DNA from: Anoxynatronum sibiricum
GTDB lineage: Bacteria; Bacillota; Clostridia; Peptostreptococcales; Tindalliaceae
Length of the DNA stretch: 64,000 nt
NCBI RefSeq assembly: GCF_039414295.1
Contig: NZ_JBCITM010000007.1
Coordinates: forward strand, 62,001-126,000
Reading direction: 5' to 3'
Position numbers and translations under genes: made by a program. The notes under the pieces were generated by a model. The model was not told the DNA's origin. It saw only the letters and a program-made list of their open reading frames with translations, and made no database searches. Shown piece after piece: positions 49,111 through 57,679 of the stretch (position 1 is the stretch's first letter; each line of letters starts with the position of its first letter).

Positions 49111-50235
49111 ATGAAAATGAAAAAAATGAAATGGCTTTTGGCAATCTGTCTGGTATTGGCTCTCGTTTCTCTATCGATGGTGTCTGCTGCCGCCGAAGTC
49201 AGTGTTGTGGTGAATGGGCAGCAATATCCATTGCCTGAGGATCAAGCGGTTGAAATCATTGAAGGACGCAGCTATGTACCCTTGCGTGTACTGGCAGAGC
49301 TTTTGGGTGTTGCCGTGGAATGGGACGCTTCTGAAAAAACGATTCAACTGATGCTTGCAAACAATCAGGCCGCTGACAAAAATAAACCGGAGCTCATTCC
49401 CGAGGCCGTTAATATTGATGAATGGGGCGGTGCCAATGCCTATGAATCTGCCGGCGACAATCCGGCCTCCCACTATTATGTGAATCCTGATTTTTACCGC
49501 ATGAAATCCGATGACCAACTAACCCTGCTGGAAAACTTCAAGACCTATCAACAGACTGCTGAATGGTCCTGCGGCCCGGCTTCTGCCCTCATGGTACTGT
49601 GGCATTTTGGTATCACCGATTATAATGAATGGGACATCAGTGTGATGATGGATGCTCATACCGATTTGGATGATCCCGATGCTGAACCAGGCTCTGCCAA
49701 TGAATTTGGGGAATATGGCACTGACGTGGGACAGATGACCCGCTTCTTCGAAAACCTGGCAGGCTTTGAAGTGGTGGAAACCAGCTATCGCGATAACTAT
49801 TCTGCCCAGGATCTGATTCAAGAGGGTGATCCCAGTCATGTGGCTGCTGAATGGGGCAATTTGCCGCCCACCTTCTCCTATATGTCTCTTTACGCCACCG
49901 AAAATGATGATAAAAGTGAAGACTGGGCCGATGCCGCCGACAGTTATTTTGTCAGATGGCTCACCGGTCATCTGGAAGCCGGCCGCCCCATCATGGTGGA
50001 ATGGGTGGACTGGGATGGCCACTGGCAGGTGATCATTGGCTATGACAACAACGGAACTCCCGAAATCGGCGATGATATTCTCATTTTTGCCGATCCCTAT
50101 GATGTTTCTGATCACTGGCAAGATGGCTACTACTATTACCCGCTGGAGCGGTGGTTCTATATGTGGCATGACCGCAACATCGCCCCCAAACCTTACCAGC
50201 TGCAGCCTTACCTGGTGGTGGATCTGGTTAGTTAG
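49111..50235 (+). CDS. secreted C39-like peptidase with copper amine oxidase N-terminal-type domain
   Basis: The ATG at 49111 lies 7 bases after AAGGA, giving 374 aa. A signal peptide (about 1-28) is followed by a domain of the copper amine oxidase N1 type (VVVNGQQYPLPEDQAVEIIEGRSYVPLRVLAELLGVAVEWD), common in Clostridial surface proteins. From about residue 145 it is a papain-like C39_2 domain: AEWSCGPASALMVLWHFG with Cys154 as nucleophile, GHWQVIIGYD with His304, and ILIFADPYD with the third polar residue. It is secreted, so it probably acts outside the cell. It lies 9 kb from the RiPP locus and lacks an ABC transporter part. Confidence 0.85.
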   Translation: MKMKKMKWLLAICLVLALVSLSMVSAAAEVSVVVNGQQYPLPEDQAVEIIEGRSYVPLRVLAELLGVAVEWDASEKTIQLMLANNQAADKNKPELIPEAVNIDEWGGANAYESAGDNPASHYYVNPDFYRMKSDDQLTLLENFKTYQQTAEWSCGPASALMVLWHFGITDYNEWDISVMMDAHTDLDDPDAEPGSANEFGEYGTDVGQMTRFFENLAGFEVVETSYRDNYSAQDLIQEGDPSHVAAEWGNLPPTFSYMSLYATENDDKSEDWADAADSYFVRWLTGHLEAGRPIMVEWVDWDGHWQVIIGYDNNGTPEIGDDILIFADPYDVSDHWQDGYYYYPLERWFYMWHDRNIAPKPYQLQPYLVVDLVS

Positions 50236-50360
50236 CCACTGTCTGATACACTTATATCACCGATACAATAGCTGCATCATGACAACCTTGAACTGTTTCA
50301 TGTCGATCCCCGAAAAATATACGAGCATAAAAAGAGCCCCGTGTTTCTGAGGCTATTGGA

Positions 50361-50387
50361 AAAGTCTACGAAAGTAGGCTTTTTTTT
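50361..50387 (+). terminator. Rho-independent terminator
   Basis: AAAGTCTAC (50361-50369), loop GAAA, GTAGGCTTT (50374-50382) and further T residues. It ends the C39-like gene about 125 bases downstream of its stop. Confidence 0.8.
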
Positions 50388-50406
50388 GCATATTTTCCCG
50401 ATTTCA

Positions 50407-50436
50407 TTGGCCTTTTTTAATGGTTATGCCTATAAT
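50407..50436 (+). promoter_or_regulatory. possible promoter of the secreted metalloprotease gene
   Basis: TTGGCC (50407-50412), 18-base spacer, TATAAT (50431-50436), about 37 bases before the ATG. Confidence 0.45.
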
Positions 50437-50472
50437 AGACTCATCGATCAATCCACTTAAGGAGGTTTTCTG

Positions 50473-52236
50473 ATGAAACAATGCCTCAAAGCGATTAGTT
50501 TGGCACTGGTATTCCTATTATTTTCCACAGTTCTGGTTTGTGCAAACCCGCTGGAACTGAAATTTTCAGAGTTCAATTCAGAGCTGTGGTATCCTCCTGA
50601 GAATATGTATGAAATCATCGACAAAAGCAAGGGCCTGGCCAGTCAAAACAGTCTTGATCACCACCTGGAGATCACTCAGTATGCTGACTTCTTCAAAAGT
50701 CTGAGAAAAGACCTTGATTCGGTCCAATCCTATTTGTGGATTCAGAGACGCCTTTACCCTGAAGACATTAGCATAACTGAAAGGTTTGACCAGATAACGG
50801 AACTGAACTCTGAGGTCAATGTTCAAATCGGCAATTTCATCAGCGTTTTCACTGGAACTGTCCACGAAAAAACGATGGAAATTCTTTTCGAGGATGATTT
50901 TGATTTTTACTCATCCGATAGCGAAGTAAAGGAAATTCACCAGAATTTCAAGGAAGAAATAGAGCAGCTAAAAAGAAAGTATGAAGAAAGCCTTGCTTTT
51001 CAGGCAACGGTTGAATTTGAAGGGGAAATTTATGACGCAGTGACGTTTGATGAAGTGTGGTCTGATCCCGAAAGCCCTGACAGGGACTGGGATGCCTTTT
51101 ATGAAGTGCTAGCAGAAATAGGCCGCTTGGAAAACCAGCATATCGGCGAAGTCATCGTTGAAGCCATTCACCTTCGAAACACCTTTGCACAGTCGCTGGG
51201 GCATGAAAACTATGCCGTCTATCACTACCACTCTCAAGATTTGGATTATACCCCCGAAGAGCTGGACAGGGTTTTGAAAGCCGTCAAAGACGACCTGGTC
51301 CCTTTATTTAATCAACTGCAGAAAAAGCTTGCCGTCGTTCGCCAGTCACCTGAGTTAACTGCAGGCATTCCTGAAAAGCTGGACCGGGAAGAATACCTGG
51401 AACTTGTTATCAATACCCTGGAAGAATCGCCGCTGCTGGACATTTTCAATGAGGCGCTGGAGCGGGAACTCATTCTTTTTAGTGATAACCCCTCAGCAAA
51501 CTGGCTTGCTTTTGCTGCGCAAGTGGAACGATATAATGCTCCCATCACCTACATTTCAGAAGTGATGAATCCTACACTTAACTTCAAACTGATCATGCAC
51601 GAGTTCGGGCATCATGCCAATATCTACCATGACCTTCACCAGGGATTGGAGAACCCCGATCATAAGACATTATCATTTGATGAAGCGCTGGCTGAGTTTC
51701 ATGGGCTGGGATTAGAGTTTCTAAGTTCCCAAAAATACCCGGAATTATTCCCGGACTTTCATCTGTTTGCAGAGCTGGAATACTTTGAAAACATCCTCTA
51801 CCATATTATACTGGCAAGCTTAAACTATGATTTTCAAATGAGTTTTTATCGTTTGGATTCAGACAACGCAACATATGAAAGCATCGATCATTTATACGGC
51901 GAGTTGCACGAAGCTTACGGATTAAAACCTGTTGATTATTATGATTGGCCAAAAGACTGGCTTATCATGGAATCGCCGCTTCGAACCACTGAATATGTCC
52001 TGCCCGCCTTGGCCATCTTCGGAATATTGTCAAACGATCCTGAGTTGCAAGATGAAGCGTGGCATCAATACTGGGAGTCAACCTTATTGGCATATCCTTA
52101 TACTTTTCGAAAAGGAATGGAAAAGGTCGGCGTGTCTGACATTTTCCTGGAAAATCAGGCGTCTATGAATGTGAAAAACCTTGAACAATATCTGACAGAG
52201 AGAGGTGTATTCGATCAACATGAAGCAGGCAGATGA
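50473..52236 (+). CDS. secreted M3-like zinc metallopeptidase
   Basis: The product is 587 aa, with AAGGAGG before the ATG. A signal peptide (about 1-24, ending VLVCANP) marks it as exported. The zinc site is HEFGHH at residues 376-380 (HExxH), with a downstream FDEALAEFHGLGLEFL helix that supplies the third Glu ligand, as in M3 oligoendopeptidases. The N-terminal half is helical (EFNSELWYPPENMYEIIDKS, FKEEIEQLKRKYEESLAF) like the M3 lid. It lacks the usual C-terminal M3 signature as far as I can read, so the subfamily is unsure. It probably cleaves peptides outside the cell. Confidence 0.82.
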   Translation: MKQCLKAISLALVFLLFSTVLVCANPLELKFSEFNSELWYPPENMYEIIDKSKGLASQNSLDHHLEITQYADFFKSLRKDLDSVQSYLWIQRRLYPEDISITERFDQITELNSEVNVQIGNFISVFTGTVHEKTMEILFEDDFDFYSSDSEVKEIHQNFKEEIEQLKRKYEESLAFQATVEFEGEIYDAVTFDEVWSDPESPDRDWDAFYEVLAEIGRLENQHIGEVIVEAIHLRNTFAQSLGHENYAVYHYHSQDLDYTPEELDRVLKAVKDDLVPLFNQLQKKLAVVRQSPELTAGIPEKLDREEYLELVINTLEESPLLDIFNEALERELILFSDNPSANWLAFAAQVERYNAPITYISEVMNPTLNFKLIMHEFGHHANIYHDLHQGLENPDHKTLSFDEALAEFHGLGLEFLSSQKYPELFPDFHLFAELEYFENILYHIILASLNYDFQMSFYRLDSDNATYESIDHLYGELHEAYGLKPVDYYDWPKDWLIMESPLRTTEYVLPALAIFGILSNDPELQDEAWHQYWESTLLAYPYTFRKGMEKVGVSDIFLENQASMNVKNLEQYLTERGVFDQHEAGR

Positions 52237-52267
52237 CTGACCCTTCACGAGTCAGCCACCTGCCCAC

Positions 52268-52310
52268 AGAACCCGGTGTCCCCTTGGGTACACAGGGTTC
52301 TCCTTTTTTG
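52268..52310 (+). terminator. Rho-independent terminator
   Basis: AGAACCC (52268-52274) pairs with GGGTTCT (52295-52301), with an inner GTGT/ACAC pairing, then CCTTTTTT. It ends the metalloprotease gene. Confidence 0.75.
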
Positions 52311-52407
52311 CCCATCCATAAACCGGCCATCCTCTGAAGATAGAAAAACTATCAGTCAATGAATGCTCCTCACAAACTGATCCTGTTGAAGCTGAAGTAC
52401 TGCAGCG

Positions 52408-54249
52408 CTATTGAAACCGGTAAAAGCCATCTTCTTCCATAAAGATGGTCACACCACCATCGCTATTTAACTGGGTGGACGGTACTGGCCACCACTGACC
52501 GTTATCATCCTGCCGCTGGACTATTCTTCCCCTCAGGCTTTCCCCTGAAGGAGGTGAAAAGATCAAACTCACCGCACCTTTGGGATTGGCATGAATCTGA
52601 TACCCTTCATCATTCTTTTCCACGGTGATTCTTAAATCCTGGCCACCCTCAAGCGTCTGGGGTTCCACCAACACGCCCAGTCGTCCATCCATCAACAGGA
52701 GATTATTCTGGTTTTGTTTCAGTGCTTCCACTGTCTCTCCCCCAATGGTAAAACTGCTGAAGCGCTGAGCTCCAAAGGGGATCTGAAGCAGTTGATTGCG
52801 GCCCAAATCTGCCGGAGCTGTCACCGCGAAATAGCCTTGATCGTTTGAAAAAGAGGGTAGTATGAACTGACGGTATGGTGCCTGATCACTGTAAAGACTG
52901 GCCCCCGGCATACTGGTGGCGGGAGTGCCAGTGGTGGTGCCCGTACTGCCGCCTGTATCCCGTGATGAATCTCTTCGATCACTTTCGTATCGGTCATCGT
53001 ACCACCGAAGCACTGTCACTTCACAGGTGTCCCGGTAAGAACCGTCTTCTGTGGTGACGGTGATGATCACCCGGCCATTTCTGCGGGCTGTCACCAGACC
53101 GGTGGAAGATACCCGGGCCACCGACTCATTACTGCTGCTCCAGGTAACACTTTGATTGGTGGCCTGGGACGGGGTCACCGTTGCGATAAGGTACCGGGTT
53201 TCACCTTCTTCCAGCGTGAGGGTGCGGCGGTTCAGTGAAACGCCTGTCACTCTGACAACGTCTGCCGGATCTTCCGGGCCGTCATCATCGTCGGGTTCTC
53301 CTGGTTCGTCATCATTATCGTCACCCGGATCATCATCGTCGCCGGGGTCATCGCCATCATCAGGGTCCCCGTCATCGTCATCATCACCGGGGTCTTCTTC
53401 AGGTGGTCTCACCTCAATGGTTGCCGTCCCCACCACTTCATCTGCGGATATTGCCCTGATCGTCGCCGTGCCTTCGCCCATGGCCGTGACAACACCCTCC
53501 TGGGAGACAGTGGCCACCTGGGCATTGTTACTCTCCCACACCAGCCAGTCTTCAGCTGCGGTGGCATTGATGGGATTGAAGGCGGCAGACAGCGCACTCC
53601 ATTCGCCAATGTCCAGGGTCACTGCCCCAGGCGTCACCTGAATGGATTCTGTTGGAATAATGGGTTCAAAGGAATGCCCATTGGTAAGGGCATACTGTTT
53701 TGCCGTTGAATAGGTATTAGCCGTCACTGTTTCACTTTCTGCTTGGTACACATAACCTACCACCGTCATGTCACCCGGCTCTGTCAGTGAAGTTACAAAA
53801 GCCTGGTCTTCAATGGTGGCAGCCCCATTCCACACCACCACTCTGGTGAGGGGATTCTCTTGAAAAGCACCTTTTCCAATATGGCTCACCGACACCGGAA
53901 GTCGGAGGATGCTCATCTGATTTCCGACGAATGCAAAATCACCAATGGACTCAAGCCCCTTAAGAATGCGCAGTGTTAACATGTTCTTTTCCTGAAAGGC
54001 TTCCCCAGAATCAGGTTCCGTTGTGCCTTCAATGGCCACAACCGGCATCCCTTCAATGCTTGCGGGAATGATCACATGTTGTTCGTCCTGTCCATACACC
54101 AGCCCGGTGATGGTCACTTTCCCATCGTCAACACGATAGGTCAAACTCCCACTAACACCCTGCTGGTCATCAGCAAATACCCCGCCAGGCCAACAGGTTA
54201 CCATGATCATGATGATTGCCATGAGACATGCCACATTTTTTCGATTCAT
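52408..54249 (-). CDS. secreted surface protein with BspA-like and Big2 Ig-like domains
   Basis: The ATG at 54249 lies 8 bases after GAGGGGG, giving 613 aa. A signal peptide (about 1-27, ending GGVFADD) comes first. Residues about 35-190 have BspA-type leucine-rich features (LRILKGLESIGDFAFVGNQMSILRLPVSVSHIGKGAFQENPL). Two Big2 domains follow, about 200-280 (VTLDIGEWSALSAAFNPINATAAEDWLVWESNN) and 340-415 (LTLEEGETRYLIATVTPSQATNQSVTWSSSNESVARV), joined by an Asp/Gly/Pro-rich linker of about 45 residues. The C-terminal 150 residues are beta-rich and unassigned. It lacks an LPXTG anchor. Likely role: adhesion or wall binding. Confidence 0.85.
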   Translation of the reverse strand: MNRKNVACLMAIIMIMVTCWPGGVFADDQQGVSGSLTYRVDDGKVTITGLVYGQDEQHVIIPASIEGMPVVAIEGTTEPDSGEAFQEKNMLTLRILKGLESIGDFAFVGNQMSILRLPVSVSHIGKGAFQENPLTRVVVWNGAATIEDQAFVTSLTEPGDMTVVGYVYQAESETVTANTYSTAKQYALTNGHSFEPIIPTESIQVTPGAVTLDIGEWSALSAAFNPINATAAEDWLVWESNNAQVATVSQEGVVTAMGEGTATIRAISADEVVGTATIEVRPPEEDPGDDDDDGDPDDGDDPGDDDDPGDDNDDEPGEPDDDDGPEDPADVVRVTGVSLNRRTLTLEEGETRYLIATVTPSQATNQSVTWSSSNESVARVSSTGLVTARRNGRVIITVTTEDGSYRDTCEVTVLRWYDDRYESDRRDSSRDTGGSTGTTTGTPATSMPGASLYSDQAPYRQFILPSFSNDQGYFAVTAPADLGRNQLLQIPFGAQRFSSFTIGGETVEALKQNQNNLLLMDGRLGVLVEPQTLEGGQDLRITVEKNDEGYQIHANPKGAVSLIFSPPSGESLRGRIVQRQDDNGQWWPVPSTQLNSDGGVTIFMEEDGFYRFQ

Positions 54250-54576
54250 CAAGATGCCCCCTCTGTCTCTGCAGATCGAACAGATAGCCCTTCACATCTT
54301 CTCTTTTCTGCATTTCATGATAGATGCTCATTCTTTCGATCAATGCATCATTCTTGCAAACCGTCACTTTCACATGCTTCATATAGGTTATCGACAGTTG
54401 AGGGTTTCCACATTAGCCTTCCTGCTCACCGCGATGAATCTCTTCCCTCTTTTTAGTGCCTATTTTGATCGCTGTTTCTGTTGGTGAATCACGTCAATCA
54501 CCGATCCATCCCGGCATTCCACAACCCCCACAATGTGTTCTGTAAATACCACTTAGTCAGGTGTGCCGACAAATAA
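54250..54576. other. intergenic region upstream of the surface protein gene
   Basis: About 330 bases with short frames on both strands but no convincing gene. It must hold the promoter of the surface protein gene on the minus strand; I see no strong match. Confidence 0.35.
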
Positions 54577-54609
54577 GCCGCAGGCGCTGATAAATCAGCG
54601 TCCTGCGGC
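54577..54609 (-). terminator. hairpin downstream of the symporter gene
   Basis: GCCGCAGG-CGCTGAT and ATCAGCG-T-CCTGCGGC form a 15-bp stem with one bulge. On the minus strand it is followed by TTATTTGT. It is about 100 bases past the symporter stop. Confidence 0.65.
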
Positions 54610-54706
54610 CATGATAGCGTCGCAATGAAAATCTCGTTTTTCTGTTAATGCATCTTATTTTCTGCCAGATTTCATTTATGGCAATGCGTTCCATCGAATT
54701 TCTTCA

Positions 54707-56038
54707 TCAGAGGAAAAGATTGATCAGAAAACTGGCCAGAATCAGCATAAAAGCACCGCCGATTCGAGAAGAAATCTGTGCGAAAGGCATGAGTACCATT
54801 CGGTCTGCTGCTGACAGCACCGCCACGTCACCGGTGCCGCCCATGTTGGCCATGCATAGACCCGCAGTGATGGATGCTTCGATGGGATAGAAGCCCATGA
54901 GGCGCCCCACGAATCCAGAACCCAGTATGGCAGCAATGACTACGACGACTACCAGGATGATATATTGAATGGTAAAGGCTTGGATGATCTGGCCCAGATT
55001 AGTGTAAGATATGCCGATGCCCACCAGGAGAGCACCTGTGGTATATCCCATGATAAATCGGAACCACTGGTTGGCTGCAGATTCAAACTTATGTGGGAGC
55101 CATCCAAAGGCTTTAAACACAGCGACAGTGATGATCATCAGGGCGTAGGGATGAATGGATGGGAGAAACTGACCCAAAAAGTTCCCCCAAGTGAAAAAAG
55201 CAGTCGCCATGAGCATCCCCATACCCATCAGTTTGATTTCCAGGGGCAGCTCTTTTTCAGGTTGAACATCATCTTTTGCACTATCATCTTTAACCATCAT
55301 CAGTTGTCCTTCACCTGAGAGGTTGGGTTTACCTTTACCATATTTGTTCAGTAACCCTGCAGCCACAATGGATACCGCGTTCCCCATGGCCAGGGCTGGC
55401 ACCATGATGGAGAGAACGCCTTCCGGCTCCAGGTTTAGAGGCTGGGCAAATATCTGGGACAGGGGTACGGCGCCGGCACCCATACCACCACCCATGATGG
55501 GCAGGGCAATGAAAAGCATTGCTTCACGGGCACCAAATCCAATCAGCGTGCCTACGAGGGCTGCAGCCCCCATGGCGGCAATGACGCCTCCCAGAATAGC
55601 GGGCAGGTAACGGATGGAGGCTTTGATAAGGAGTTTACGGTTCATGCCCAAGATACTGCCGGTGATAAGTGCGGCAATGTAGAAGTCCAGAAACCCACCA
55701 CCCTTCATGAAAGTGTCCATCGTGGCCACGGTGGCTTCAGGCAAAATGTTGAAATACACCAAAGCAGAACTTCCGAAGATGCAGACAATGGCGCCGCCTC
55801 CCAAGTAGGTGTTGACAATGGGAGTATGGGTTCCAATTTCAAAGAAGATAGCACCCAAAATGATCATGGAAGCAAAGCCGCCGATCATACCGCCGGGCAG
55901 CCGGCCGGTGAAAATCGCTGCCATTACGACTGCAGTTAACAATAGAAATAAAGGGACAGGGAAACCGATGATGGTATAGACTTTCTTCTCAGTATGGGGG
56001 AGTTTTTCATTAAAAACACCCACTTGTTCGCTACTCAT
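54707..56038 (-). CDS. 2-hydroxycarboxylate:cation symporter (MaeN/CitS family)
   Basis: The product is 443 aa with about eleven hydrophobic segments. Two GGxG re-entrant loops define the 2HCT family: IMGGGMGAGAVPLSQI and CMANMGGTGDVAVLSAADRM. The segment IGFPVPLFLLLTAVV opens the fold. It imports malate, citrate or lactate-exchange substrates with sodium or protons. The malic enzyme gene upstream on the same strand, 49 bases away, argues for malate as the substrate. A terminator-like hairpin lies downstream. Confidence 0.92.
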   Translation of the reverse strand: MSSEQVGVFNEKLPHTEKKVYTIIGFPVPLFLLLTAVVMAAIFTGRLPGGMIGGFASMIILGAIFFEIGTHTPIVNTYLGGGAIVCIFGSSALVYFNILPEATVATMDTFMKGGGFLDFYIAALITGSILGMNRKLLIKASIRYLPAILGGVIAAMGAAALVGTLIGFGAREAMLFIALPIMGGGMGAGAVPLSQIFAQPLNLEPEGVLSIMVPALAMGNAVSIVAAGLLNKYGKGKPNLSGEGQLMMVKDDSAKDDVQPEKELPLEIKLMGMGMLMATAFFTWGNFLGQFLPSIHPYALMIITVAVFKAFGWLPHKFESAANQWFRFIMGYTTGALLVGIGISYTNLGQIIQAFTIQYIILVVVVVIAAILGSGFVGRLMGFYPIEASITAGLCMANMGGTGDVAVLSAADRMVLMPFAQISSRIGGAFMLILASFLINLFL

Positions 56039-56087
56039 GAATGATTTCCTCCTTTTTCATCACCTTAATGAACATGCTTCCCACATC

Positions 56088-57275
56088 TTATGGTGTGTAA
56101 GGGATGCGGTTCACACCTGTTTTGACTGCCGCTTCTGACACCGCTTTGGCAACCCTCTCCACCACCCGCAAGTCAAAGGCATCCGGAATCACATAGTCAT
56201 GGGATCGTTCGTCATCTCCGACGATGGATGCAATGGCGTTGGCCGAGGCGATTTTCATCTCTTCATTTATATCACTGGCACGCACATCCAATGCGCCACG
56301 GAAAACGCCCGGAAAGGCCAGGACATTATTGACCTGGTTGGGGAAGTCAGAACGTCCAGTACCAATAACCACCGCTCCTCCAGCCTTAGCCTCTTCCGGC
56401 ATGATTTCCGGCGTGGGATTTGCCATGGCGAAAACAACGGCATTTTCATTCATCTGTTGAATCATTTCTTTGGTCACCATATTGGGGCCTGATACGCCAA
56501 TATACACATCAGTGTCCTTAAACGCATCTTCAAGTTTACCCTGCCGCTTTTCCCGGTTGGTGACCCGGGCCATTTCTGCCACATATGGGTTCTTGTGTGA
56601 CTGACCTTCGCAAATGATACCTTCACGATTCACCAGGAAAATGTCTTTCACGCCAATGTGGAGCAATAACTTGGCAATGGCAACACCTGCGGCGCCAGCG
56701 CCCGTAATCACAAACCGGCAGTCTTTAAATTCCTTCTTAACCACTTTCAGCGCATTGATGGTTCCTGCAAGGGTCACAATGGCGGTTCCGTGCTGATCAT
56801 CATGGAAAACGGGAATATCCAGCGTTCTTTTCAGCTTCTCTTCAATTTCGAAACAGCGGGGCGCAGAAATATCTTCCAGGTTAATGCCTCCAAAGGTGGG
56901 TGCCAAATACTCTACTGTTTTAACAATTTCGTCTGGATCTTTCGTATCCAGGCAGATGGGAAACGCATCCACATTCGCAAAGCACTTGAATAGAATAGCT
57001 TTTCCTTCCATGACAGGCATGCTGGCTTCAGGTCCGATGTCTCCCAGCCCCAACACAGCGGTTCCATCGGATACCACAGCAACCAGATTACCTTTTGCTG
57101 TATAGCGATACACCAGCTCCTTCTCCTCTGCAATCTGCTTGCAGGGTTCAGCCACTCCCGGGGTATACGCAATGCTGAGATCATCCCGCGTTTTTACCGG
57201 AACCTTGGACACCACCTCAATCTTTCCCTGATTTTCTTCGTGTAACTTCAAGCTTTTCTCACCTGTCGTCGACAA
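56088..57275 (-). CDS. malic enzyme (NAD(P)-dependent, decarboxylating)
   Basis: It starts with TTG at 57275, 6 bases after GGAGGG, giving 395 aa; the in-phase ATG alternative is out of frame. YTPGVAEPC, the conserved Tyr segment, VVSDGTAVLGLGDIGPEA, and LEDISAPRCFEIEE with DIPVFHDDQHGTA (metal-binding Asp/Glu) are family marks; FVITGAGAAGVAIAKLLL is the NAD(P) site. It converts malate to pyruvate and CO2. The neighbouring symporter suggests a malate uptake and decarboxylation unit. Its leader carries a terminator-like structure (57314-57373). Confidence 0.95.
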   Translation of the reverse strand: MSTTGEKSLKLHEENQGKIEVVSKVPVKTRDDLSIAYTPGVAEPCKQIAEEKELVYRYTAKGNLVAVVSDGTAVLGLGDIGPEASMPVMEGKAILFKCFANVDAFPICLDTKDPDEIVKTVEYLAPTFGGINLEDISAPRCFEIEEKLKRTLDIPVFHDDQHGTAIVTLAGTINALKVVKKEFKDCRFVITGAGAAGVAIAKLLLHIGVKDIFLVNREGIICEGQSHKNPYVAEMARVTNREKRQGKLEDAFKDTDVYIGVSGPNMVTKEMIQQMNENAVVFAMANPTPEIMPEEAKAGGAVVIGTGRSDFPNQVNNVLAFPGVFRGALDVRASDINEEMKIASANAIASIVGDDERSHDYVIPDAFDLRVVERVAKAVSEAAVKTGVNRIPYTP

Positions 57276-57313
57276 TGCATTCCCTCCTTGTACACTAAAA
57301 CGTTTTCCGGCAT

Positions 57314-57373
57314 AAAAAAACCTTCATTATTTCACTGAGACCATTTTATGGTAATCTCAGAAAATTGTGAAGG
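57314..57373 (-). terminator. terminator-like hairpin in the leader of the malic enzyme gene
   Basis: On the minus strand CCTTCA...CTGAGA...ACCAT and ATGGT...TCTCAG...TGAAGG form a three-part stem (57373-57321), followed by seven T residues (57320-57314). It lies about 40 bases upstream of the TTG start and between divergent genes, so it has no upstream annotated gene to terminate. Confidence 0.65.
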
Positions 57374-57435
57374 TTATGTCCATAACGTCCATCTTTCGTT
57401 CATATTGTTTTTATTTACTATTAATAAACTATCGT

Positions 57436-57558
57436 TCAGACGATTACTGCTGGTATTTTGGCACCACCATCAGTGTCATGAGTGCCTCCGTTATCACACC
57501 GAACTTCCAGTTCCAGATCTTCTCCTTTCCAGTTGCTGTTACAGTGGGTTAAATGCAT
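57436..57558 (-). CDS. possible small protein in the malic enzyme leader
   Basis: A 40-codon frame with two Cys and a Gly/Asp-rich stretch (RCDNGGTHDTDGGAKIPAVIV at the end; MHLTHCNSNWKGEDLELEV at the start). It lacks a clear ribosome site. It lies on the same strand as the terminator-like hairpin and malic enzyme gene. Possible leader peptide or small regulatory protein; chance frame is the main alternative. Confidence 0.3.
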   Translation of the reverse strand: MHLTHCNSNWKGEDLELEVRCDNGGTHDTDGGAKIPAVIV

Positions 57559-57574
57559 CTCAAAAAGACTGCGA

Positions 57575-57592
57575 TAAGAATTAATACTCATA
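57575..57592. promoter_or_regulatory. possible ARG box upstream of argH
   Basis: The minus strand reads TATGAGTATTAATTCTTA, which fits the E. coli-type ARG box wnTGAATnnnnATTCAnw with one mismatch in each half-site. It lies 25 bases upstream of the argH -35 box. A palindrome GCATA-AA-TATGC follows at 57598-57609. Confidence 0.4.
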
Positions 57593-57616
57593 CATATGCA
57601 TAAATATGCTTTTTTG

Positions 57617-57645
57617 TTGACTTCATGCCCCTGCTCCAGTATGAT
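57617..57645 (+). promoter_or_regulatory. predicted argH promoter
   Basis: TTGACT (57617-57622), 17-base spacer, TATGAT (57640-57645), about 35 bases before the ATG at 57680. Confidence 0.65.
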
Positions 57646-57679
57646 GAAGAAAATCATCCGCATCAGGGGAGGAAAAACC

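Larger units (their letters stand above)
57276..57679. other. intergenic region between malic enzyme gene and argH
   Basis: About 400 bases with divergent promoters, a minus-strand hairpin with T-run, a possible 40-codon frame, and ArgR-box-like sequences. The individual parts are listed separately. Confidence 0.5.

Noticed and set aside
49111..50235. C39-like secreted protein as the leader peptidase of the RiPP system
   Set aside because: It is exported by a signal peptide, has no ABC transporter domain and lies about 9 kb away behind unrelated genes. RiPP C39 peptidases act at the cytoplasmic face.
53270..53410. Tandem repeat array as CRISPR
   Set aside because: The repeated units are short codon repeats for Asp/Gly/Pro in a continuous reading frame with no spacers.
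57348..57584. 78-codon plus-strand frame in the malic enzyme-argH gap
   Set aside because: It has no ribosome site, a low-complexity hydrophobic make-up, and overlaps the hairpin and the opposing leader.
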